A stretch of DNA of 64,000 bases from Streptomyces sp. SCUT-3 (GTDB taxonomy: Bacteria; Actinomycetota; Actinomycetes; Streptomycetales; Streptomycetaceae): positions 2,088,001-2,152,000 of the forward strand of contig NZ_CP046907.1 in assembly GCF_014083985.1 (NCBI RefSeq), given 5' to 3'. This document shows positions 58,378-64,000 of the stretch, in pieces. A model generated the notes under the pieces. It ran no database searches. It saw only the letters and a list, made by a program, of their open reading frames with translations, and was not told where the DNA came from. Both the position numbers and the translations under genes were made by a program. Within the stretch, counting starts at the first letter, position 1. The number at the start of each line of letters is the position of its first letter.

Positions 58378-58396
58378 ATCGATTTCTCTGATCAAT
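58378..58396. promoter_or_regulatory. Candidate OxyR-binding site, oxyR/ahpC
   Basis: ATC-N9-GAT (ATC 58378-58380, GAT 58390-58392) within ATCGATTTCTCTGATCAAT, the kind of dyad known for OxyR at mycobacterial ahpC promoters. It lies between the divergent oxyR and ahpC starts. Confidence 0.55.
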
Positions 58397-58480
58397 GGGC
58401 GCTGTGCAAGTCTTGGCCCCGTCCAACCCCCAAGGAAGGTCCCCCACAAAGGGACTCGCCTTCGCCCCTGGAGGAAACGC

Positions 58481-59035
58481 GTGCTCACCGTCGGTGACAA
58501 GTTCCCCGAGTACGACCTGACCGCCTGCGTCGACCTCGACCCCGAGAAGGCGTTCGCGCAGATCAACCACAAGTCCTACGAGGGCAAGTGGCGCGTCGTC
58601 TTCTTCTGGCCGAAGGACTTCACCTTCGTGTGCCCGACCGAGATCGCCGCCTTCGGCAAGCTGAACGACGAGTTCGCCGACCGCGACGCGCAGATCCTCG
58701 GCGTCTCCGGCGACTCCGAGTTCGTGCACCACGCCTGGCGCAAGGACCACGCCGACCTGCGCGACCTGCCCTTCCCGATGCTGGCCGACTCCAAGCACGA
58801 CCTCATGCGCGAGTGCGGCGTCGAGGGCGAGGACGGCTTCGCGCAGCGCGCCGTGTTCATCGTCGACCCGAACAACGAGATCCAGTTCACCATGGTGACC
58901 GCCGGCTCCGTCGGCCGTAACCCCAAGGAGGTCCTGCGGGTGCTCGACGCCCTGCAGACCGACGAGCTGTGCCCGTGCAACTGGAGCAAGGGCGACGAGA
59001 CCCTCGACCCGGTCAAGCTCCTGGCCGGTGAGTGA
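58481..59035 (+). CDS. ahpC: Alkyl hydroperoxide reductase, peroxiredoxin AhpC
   Basis: 184 residues. Peroxidatic Cys51 in PKDFTFVCPTEIAAF and the resolving Cys165/Cys167 in ELCPCNWSKGDET, as in the actinobacterial three-Cys AhpC. It reduces peroxides and peroxynitrite and is itself reduced by AhpD. The GTG at 58481 has GGAGGAAA six bases upstream. ahpD starts three bases after its stop. Expected to be under OxyR. Confidence 0.97.
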   Translation: MLTVGDKFPEYDLTACVDLDPEKAFAQINHKSYEGKWRVVFFWPKDFTFVCPTEIAAFGKLNDEFADRDAQILGVSGDSEFVHHAWRKDHADLRDLPFPMLADSKHDLMRECGVEGEDGFAQRAVFIVDPNNEIQFTMVTAGSVGRNPKEVLRVLDALQTDELCPCNWSKGDETLDPVKLLAGE

Positions 59036-59038
59036 CCC

Positions 59039-59575
59039 GTGGCGCTCGACACCCTGAAGTCCGCCCTGCCGGACTACGCCAAGGACCTGAAGCTGAACCT
59101 CGGTTCGGTCATAGGCAACTCCGACCTCCCCAAGCAGCAGCTGTGGGGCACCGTGCTGGCCTGCGCGATCGCCTCGCGCTCGGCGAAGGTGCTCACCGAG
59201 CTGGAGCCGGAGGCCAGGGAGAACCTGTCGCCCGAGGCGTACACGGCCGCCAAGGCGGCTGCCGCCGTCATGGCGATGAACAACGTGTACTACCGCACCC
59301 GGCACCTGCTGTCGGACCCGGAGTACGGCACCCTGCGCGCGGGCCTGCGGATGAACGTCATCGGCAACCCGGGCGTGGAGAAGGTCGACTTCGAGCTGTG
59401 GTCGCTGGCCGTCTCGGCGATCAACGGCTGCGGGCAGTGCCTTGACTCGCACGAGCAGGTGCTGCGCAAGGCCGGTGTGGAGCGTGACGTGATCCAGGAG
59501 GCGTTCAAGATCGCGGCCGTGATCCAGGCCGTCGGCGCCACCCTCGACGCCGAGGGCGTGCTGGCCGGCGTCTGA
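59039..59575 (+). CDS. ahpD: Alkyl hydroperoxidase AhpD
   Basis: 178 residues, all helical. The CxxC active site with its His is Cys131, Cys134, His138 in [12 protein letters not shown], matching M. tuberculosis AhpD. It passes electrons from a lipoyl protein to AhpC. The GTG at 59039 follows the ahpC stop by three bases and reuses GGTGAG as ribosome site. Same operon as ahpC; a hairpin terminator follows. Confidence 0.96.
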   Translation: MALDTLKSALPDYAKDLKLNLGSVIGNSDLPKQQLWGTVLACAIASRSAKVLTELEPEARENLSPEAYTAAKAAAAVMAMNNVYYRTRHLLSDPEYGTLRAGLRMNVIGNPGVEKVDFELWSLAVSAINGCGQCLDSHEQVLRKAGVERDVIQEAFKIAAVIQAVGATLDAEGVLAGV

Positions 59576-59637
59576 CGCCGGACCGTCCGGCACGGCCGGT
59601 GACGTCCGGCACGGCCGGCGGTGACGAGGACCGACGG

Positions 59638-59668
59638 CGAAGGGCCCCGCTCCGAGCGGGGCCCTTCG
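59638..59668 (+). terminator. 14-bp hairpin, ahpCD terminator
   Basis: Arms 59638-59651 and 59655-59668 pair exactly around CCG. It lies 62 bases after the ahpD stop and could also serve the convergent AI-2E transporter gene. Confidence 0.8.
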
Positions 59669-59752
59669 TCGTTCCCGCGGCAAGTACATCCGCGGGAGGC
59701 CCGCAGGAAGTCCCGCGGAAGGCCAGCGGGGAGTCCCGGGGGAGCGGCGGGC

Positions 59753-61180
59753 TCAGGCGCCGGCGGGCGGCTTGCCCGGCCCGGTGCCGGGCCGGGTCCA
59801 GTCGGACGCCTCGATGCCCGTGGCGCCGTGCGGCCCGGGGCCGTGCACCTCCGGGCCCGCCGCGCGCAGCCTCGTCTCCTCGCTGTACCGGCGCAGGTAG
59901 CCGACGACCGTGTTGGTGACCGCCACCACGGGGACCGCCACGACCGCGCCGCCGATGCCCGCCACCATGGACCCGGTGGTCACCGCGAGCACCACGCCCA
60001 AGGGGTGGACCTTCACCGCGCGGCCCAGGATGAGGGGCTGGAGGACGTGTCCCTCGATCTGCTGGACGCCCAGCACCACGGCCAGGACCATCAGGGCCAG
60101 GAAGGGCCCGTCCGTCACGAGCGCCACCACCACGGCCAGCGCCCCGGAGACGACCGCGCCGACGAGCGGCACGAACGAGCCGAGGAAGATGATGACTGCC
60201 AGCGGCACGGCCAGCGGCACGCCGAGCAGCCAGATGCCGGTGCCGATGAAGATGGCGTCGATCAGGGCGATCACCACCGTGCCGCGCACGTAGCTGGTGA
60301 GCGTCCGCCAGGCGCGCGGGCCGGCACCCGACAGGCCGGCGCGGGCCGCCGCCGGGAAGAGCTTGAGCACCCAGTGCCAGATCCGGCGGCCGTCGTAGAG
60401 CAGGAAGAGCGTGGAGAAGGCGGCCAGCAGCATTCCGGAGAGGAACTCGACGACCGCGGTGACCCCGGCGAGTCCGGCCGAGGTCAGCTGCTCGGTGTTG
60501 GTGCCGACGGCCTCGCTGAGGTTGTCGGCGATGTTGTTGATCTGCGCCTCGGTGACGTGGAACGGGCTGTTGAGCAGCCAGCGCTTCAGCTCGGCGATGC
60601 CGCCCTGCAGGCTGCTGGAGAAGTTGTCCGCGTTCTCCACGACCTGCCAGACCACGAACCAGCCGGCGAGTCCGACGCCGGCGAGCCCGGCGATGAAGGT
60701 GATGGCGGTGGCCAGGCCCCTGGGCACGCCGGCCCGCCTGAGCCAGGCGACGGTCGGCTGCAGCAGCGCGGTGAGCAGCAGGGCCGCCGCGAAGGCGAGC
60801 ACCACCAGGGTGATCGAGCTGATCACCTTCATCAGCACCCAGACGGTGGCGGCCAGGACCAGCAGCCGCCAGCCGACCTCGGCGGCGACCCGCATCCCCC
60901 ACGGGACGGCGCCCGCCGGTTCGGGGCGCGCGGGGACGGCCGGGGCGTAGCCGGGCGGGGCGGGCACGGTCGGGGCCGTGCCGCCGGGCGCGGGAGCGGC
61001 GGCCGCGCCGCCCGGGGCCGGGGGGCCGCCGGCCGGGCGGCGGGCGCCGTACACCGCCTCCTCGGCCTGTTCCAGTTCCTCTTCCTCGCGCTCGGCGGCG
61101 GCCCGCCGTTCGTCGAGGTGCCGGGCGAGGCGGGTCAGTCCCGCGATCCACCCGGTACGCCACTCCCGCATCCTGGACAT
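59753..61180 (-). CDS. AI-2E (PerM/TqsA) family transporter
   Basis: 475 residues. A charged coiled-coil head (RRAAAEREEEELEQAEEAVY) and Pro/Ala-rich stretch (about 20-100), then about eight membrane helices from ITLVVLAFAAALLLTALL onward. The family core FSTLFLLYDGRRIWHWVLKL and PLVGAVVSGALAVVVAL then GHVLQPLILGRAVKVHPL is clear. Members export small molecules or ions; the substrate here is unknown. The ATG at 61180 has AGAGG upstream; the longer frame enters the intergenic repeat. Tail is Gly/Pro-rich. Confidence 0.88.
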   Translation of the reverse strand: MSRMREWRTGWIAGLTRLARHLDERRAAAEREEEELEQAEEAVYGARRPAGGPPAPGGAAAAPAPGGTAPTVPAPPGYAPAVPARPEPAGAVPWGMRVAAEVGWRLLVLAATVWVLMKVISSITLVVLAFAAALLLTALLQPTVAWLRRAGVPRGLATAITFIAGLAGVGLAGWFVVWQVVENADNFSSSLQGGIAELKRWLLNSPFHVTEAQINNIADNLSEAVGTNTEQLTSAGLAGVTAVVEFLSGMLLAAFSTLFLLYDGRRIWHWVLKLFPAAARAGLSGAGPRAWRTLTSYVRGTVVIALIDAIFIGTGIWLLGVPLAVPLAVIIFLGSFVPLVGAVVSGALAVVVALVTDGPFLALMVLAVVLGVQQIEGHVLQPLILGRAVKVHPLGVVLAVTTGSMVAGIGGAVVAVPVVAVTNTVVGYLRRYSEETRLRAAGPEVHGPGPHGATGIEASDWTRPGTGPGKPPAGA

Positions 61181-61306
61181 GGCCTCTGGTACCCCCAGTT
61201 GTGTCTGTCGTCCAGATGACGGTACCCGCGATCCCCGTCCCCACCGCCGCGATCCGGCCCCGACCCGCCTCCGCGCCGCGTCCCGGACCCGTACCGGCCC
61301 GCTCCC

Positions 61307-61334
61307 GGGGCACGGGGCACGGGGCACGGGGCAC
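61307..61334. repeat. GGGGCAC tandem repeat, four copies
   Basis: Exact 7-bp units in the intergenic stretch between the SLT-domain gene terminator and the transporter start. Confidence 0.85.
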
Positions 61335-61344
61335 GGGAACGCGG

Positions 61345-61373
61345 AAGCCCCCGACCGGGGAGGTCGGGGGCTT
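61345..61373 (-). terminator. 12-bp hairpin, terminator of the SLT-domain gene
   Basis: Arms 61345-61356 and 61362-61373 pair exactly around GGGGA, 67 bases beyond the stop on the minus strand. A tandem GGCCGGGGTxCGGCCCGGTAC motif lies between stop and hairpin. Confidence 0.8.
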
Positions 61374-61439
61374 GCGTGCGGCGGTGCCGGCCGGGGTTCG
61401 GCCCGGTACGGGGCCGGGGTGCGGCCCGGTACCAGCGGC

Positions 61440-62144
61440 CTAGTACCAGTTGTTGGCCTGCCAGAACGACCAGGCGCCGCAGGGGCTGCCGTAGCGCTCG
61501 TTCATGTAGCCCACGCCCCACTTGATCTGGGTGGCCGGGTTGGTCTGCCAGTCGGCGCCGGCGGAGGCCATCTTGGAGCCGGGCAGCGCCTGCATGAGGC
61601 CGTAGGCGCCGGAGGAGGGGTTGACGGCCTTGTAGTTCCAGCCGCTCTCGTGGTCCACGATGTTGGAGAAGCACTGGAACTGGTCGGCGCTGACCATGGA
61701 CCGGGCCATCGCCTGGACCTCGGCCACGCTGTAGGAGCTCTGGATCGCGAAGTCGGAGGCGTCGCGCGCCGCGGAGCGGCTGGCGGCCTGCTCCTTCGCC
61801 TTCTCGGCCTCGCGCTCCTCGGCCGCCTTCTTGGCGGCCTCCTCCTCGCGCTGCTTCTTCGCGGCCGCGTCCTCGGCGGCCTTCTTGCGAGCTGCTTCCT
61901 CTGCGGCCTTCTTCGCGCTCGCGTCGGCGGCGTCGGCCTGAGCCTGCGCCTGCTGACCGAGGTTCACGGAGGCCTGCTGGGCCTGCTGCCCGGCGGGGAT
62001 GTCCGCGAGGAGAGTGGCGTTCGCGGCCTCGACGGGCTGAACCGCGCCCTGCTCGCTGCCTGCGGCGACACCCACGACTGCACCGACGGTGGTGACCGCG
62101 GTGGCGGATGCCACGGCGAACCCCCGGACCGAGATCCGGCTCAC
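61440..62144 (-). CDS. Secreted SLT-domain (lytic transglycosylase-like) protein
   Basis: 234 residues. Signal peptide about 1-35 (MSRISVRGFAVASATAVTTV), a mature Gln/Ala-rich part, then a long Ala/Lys/Glu coiled coil (about 75-130; AAEEAARKKAAEDAAAKKQR), and a C-terminal SLT-like domain (about 155-234) with catalytic-type Glu in IVDHESGWNYKAVNPSSGAY and GLMQALPGSKM. The domain cuts peptidoglycan. The GTG at 62144 is chosen because GGAAGGA is six bases before it; the ATG two codons earlier lies directly against that site. A long structured leader precedes it, suggesting riboswitch control. Confidence 0.88.
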   Translation of the reverse strand: MSRISVRGFAVASATAVTTVGAVVGVAAGSEQGAVQPVEAANATLLADIPAGQQAQQASVNLGQQAQAQADAADASAKKAAEEAARKKAAEDAAAKKQREEEAAKKAAEEREAEKAKEQAASRSAARDASDFAIQSSYSVAEVQAMARSMVSADQFQCFSNIVDHESGWNYKAVNPSSGAYGLMQALPGSKMASAGADWQTNPATQIKWGVGYMNERYGSPCGAWSFWQANNWY

Positions 62145-62380
62145 ACGCATTCCTTCCAGCATCGTCCGCGTGGTGACCGCGCGGACGCCGATCTTGCCCC
62201 TGGCTCTGGCCTCCCCATAGCTTTCCGGTCACGGGAGGCGACGGGCCCGGTGCGTCCCCGATGGTTCCGGGGCCCGCGGAGTGCTCGGGCGGCGTACGGC
62301 TGAACGCTTTTCAGTTCTGTTGTTCAGCACCGCTGGGGGTGCCGGGCAGCCGTACGCGGGGCCTGACAGAACCCACACCC
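62145..62380 (-). promoter_or_regulatory. Long structured 5' leader, candidate riboswitch
   Basis: Upstream of the SLT-domain gene. The arms GCGTACGGCTG (62292-62302) and CAGCCGTACGC (62347-62357) enclose GCTGAAC/GTTCAGC (62299-62305 with 62322-62328, in part competing with the outer stem) and GCACC/GGTGC (62327-62331 with 62338-62342). Closer to the gene lies a CCCGTGACCGGAAAGCTATGGGG segment-like block near 62215-62235. Streptomycetes use c-di-AMP (ydaO-type) riboswitches before wall-lytic genes, so this is a candidate, but I cannot match the full consensus by eye. Confidence 0.5.
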
Positions 62381-62644
62381 TGCACCAGTCGACCGGGTCA
62401 ACGCAATTCCCCTGCGAGTGTCAAACCTCACACGGCTTTCCGCCGGATCGGCCGGAGGAGAGGGAGGCGCAACACCGGTCGTTCACCGTAGAGTTCTGAA
62501 CCTTTCCCGAATGCGCAGGACGAATCGTCACACAGCATCACAAAGGGGAATGCGGGGCCGGACGGCTGTCCGGTCCCGCACGGTCGGTGGGGCACCCCGG
62601 GTGCACGGGGGCACGCGGGAGGCGTGTGGCGCACGTCGCCGCGG
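62381..62644. other. Intergenic region upstream of the SLT-domain leader
   Basis: About 260 bases with no gene. It is less GC-rich at 62395-62545, as expected for the promoter of the SLT-domain gene on the minus strand. Short plus-strand frames here show no coding bias. Confidence 0.4.
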
Positions 62645-62683
62645 GTGCGCCCCTCCCGGCGACGGCGCCCGGAAGGGGCGCAC
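62645..62683 (-). terminator. Hairpin downstream of the PhoH gene
   Basis: GTGCGCCCCT (62645-62654) pairs with AGGGGCGCAC (62674-62683) around a loop that can itself fold. It lies 24 bases beyond the stop on the minus strand. Confidence 0.6.
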
Positions 62684-62707
62684 GGGCACGGGGAGGGGCG
62701 TGCTCCG

Positions 62708-64000
62708 TCACGCCACGGCGGGATCCTCCAGGAGTTCGGTGACCAGGGCGGCGATCGGCGAGCGCTCGGACCGGTTGAGGGTGATGTGCGCGAAGAGCGG
62801 ATGGCCCTTCAGCTTCTCCACCACCGCCACCACCCCGTCGTAGCGGCCGACCCTCAGGTTGTCGCGCTGGGCGACGTCGTGGGTCAGGACGACCCGGGAG
62901 TTCGCCCCGATCCGGGACAGAACGGTCAGCAGGACGTTCCGCTCCAGGGACTGCGCCTCGTCGACGATCACGAACGCGTCGTGCAGCGAGCGGCCGCGGA
63001 TGTGGGTGAGCGGGAGGACCTCCAGCATCCCGCGCTCGACCACCTCCTCGATCACCGTCGCCGAGGTCACCGCGGAGAGGGTGTCGAAGACCGCCTGGGC
63101 CCACGGGCCCATCTTCTCCGACTCGCTGCCCGGCAGGTAGCCCAGCTCCTGGCCGCCGACCGCGTACAGCGGGCGGAAGACCATGATCTTGCGGTGCTGG
63201 TTGCGCTCCAGCACCGCCTCCAGGCCCGCGCACAGCGCCAGCGCCGACTTGCCCGTGCCGGCCCGGCCGCCCAGGGAGACGATGCCGACGTCCGGGTCGA
63301 GCAGCAGGTCGAGGGCGACGCGCTGCTCGGCGCTGCGGCCGTGCACGCCGAACGCCTCGCGGTCCCCCCGCACCAGCCGCACGTCGCCGTCGGCAGTCAC
63401 CCGCCCCAGCGCCCTGCCCCGCTCCGAGGACAGCACCAGGCCGGTGTGGACGGGCAGGCCGTCCGTCCCGGGCAGCCGCACCGTCTCGTTGGCGAACAGC
63501 TCGTCGACGTCGTCGGCCGGCACCTGCAGCTCGGCCATCCCCGTCCAGCCGGAGGTGACGGCCAGTTCGGCCCGGTACTCCTCGGCCAGCAGCCCGACCG
63601 AGGACGCCTTGATCCGCATCGGCAGGTCCTTGGAGACGACCGTGACGTCGTACCCCTCGGCCTGGAGGTTCCGGGCGACCGCGAGGATCCGCGAGTCGTT
63701 GTCGCCGAGCCGGTAGCCCGCCGGCAGGACGCTCTGGTCGGAGTGGTTGAGCTCCACCCGCAGCGTGCCGCCGAGCTCCCCGATCGGGATCGGGGCGTCC
63801 AGGCGTCCGTACCGGATCCGGTAGTCGTCCAGCAGGCGCAGCGCCTGCCGGGCGAAGTAGCCCAGTTCGGGGTGGTGCCGCTTGGCCTCCAACTCGGTCA
63901 CCACGACGACCGGGAGCACGACCTCGTGCTCGTCGAAGCGCGTCATGGCGTTCGGGTCGGCCAGCAGCACGCTGGTGTCGAGGACATAGGTGTGCCGGTC
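62708..64000 (-). CDS. PIN-PhoH (PhoH2-like) ATPase/RNase, 5' end off window
   Basis: 430 residues visible; the frame is open to the right edge ([14 protein letters not shown] is in frame up to base 64000), so the start lies outside. N-terminal PIN RNase domain (about 1-150) with acidic residues in [24 protein letters not shown] and [13 protein letters not shown]-terminal PhoH ATPase (about 215-420) with Walker [15 protein letters not shown], Walker [14 protein letters not shown] and [12 protein letters not shown]. PhoH2-type proteins act as RNA helicase-RNases in actinobacteria. Single-gene unit with a downstream hairpin. Confidence 0.94.
   Translation of the reverse strand, partial: DRHTYVLDTSVLLADPNAMTRFDEHEVVLPVVVVTELEAKRHHPELGYFARQALRLLDDYRIRYGRLDAPIPIGELGGTLRVELNHSDQSVLPAGYRLGDNDSRILAVARNLQAEGYDVTVVSKDLPMRIKASSVGLLAEEYRAELAVTSGWTGMAELQVPADDVDELFANETVRLPGTDGLPVHTGLVLSSERGRALGRVTADGDVRLVRGDREAFGVHGRSAEQRVALDLLLDPDVGIVSLGGRAGTGKSALALCAGLEAVLERNQHRKIMVFRPLYAVGGQELGYLPGSESEKMGPWAQAVFDTLSAVTSATVIEEVVERGMLEVLPLTHIRGRSLHDAFVIVDEAQSLERNVLLTVLSRIGANSRVVLTHDVAQRDNLRVGRYDGVVAVVEKLKGHPLFAHITLNRSERSPIAALVTELLEDPAVA

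Overview
The window is a contiguous piece of a very GC-rich actinobacterial chromosome, almost certainly Streptomyces or a close relative. Supporting signs are the strong third-position G/C bias, many GTG starts and 4-base GTGA/ATGA overlaps, a WhiB-family protein, SpoIIE/PP2C phosphatases fused to HATPase domains, polyphosphate glucokinase, GlpX, SCO4225-type and DUF6542 membrane proteins, and the order glpX-whiB-fumarase that I recall from the S. coelicolor core.

Left part (1-16.2 kb): a tandem array of oligopeptide/dipeptide ABC transporters. The 3' end of one ATPase gene enters from the left edge, followed by a vapBC toxin-antitoxin pair. Two complete dppABCDF operons then follow on the minus strand; the first carries a PfkB-type kinase at its end. 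Between the two operons lies an IS200/IS605-type element that carries only tnpB. Its two ends can be placed to the base: it sits exactly between the ribosome-binding site and the start codon of the first binding-protein gene, and its guide would copy that ribosome-binding site. The two dppF genes share about 1 kb of near-identical DNA inside otherwise diverged operons, which looks like gene conversion.

Middle (16.2-36.2 kb): typA/bipA; two tandem PAS-GAF-PP2C-HATPase phosphatases; a NUDIX hydrolase; a small SPOR/membrane-protein operon; GntR- and MerR-family regulators; two secreted subtilases, the second with an altered oxyanion-hole residue; an AraC-VOC-UvrA2 cassette; and a Phd/RelE toxin-antitoxin pair with an apparently leaderless, self-operating promoter.

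Right part (36.2-64 kb): mostly core housekeeping genes. These are ychF, a DUF6542 protein, ppgK, ispH, xseA-xseB, a DUF4245 protein, glpX, a whiB-like gene, a DUF1707 protein, class I and class II fumarases side by side, a DUF402 protein, a methyltransferase and a third PP2C phosphatase. Then come an SPFH-RHH-CsbD overlapping operon, a WYL regulator, and a two-gene ATPase plus HNH nuclease operon resembling the Septu (PtuAB) anti-phage system. The region closes with the oxyR / ahpC-ahpD peroxide module, an AI-2E-type transporter, a secreted SLT-domain protein behind a long structured leader, and a PIN-PhoH protein running off the right edge.

Most transcription units end in long perfect hairpins, which define unit boundaries well. 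No tRNA, rRNA, CRISPR array or prophage was seen.
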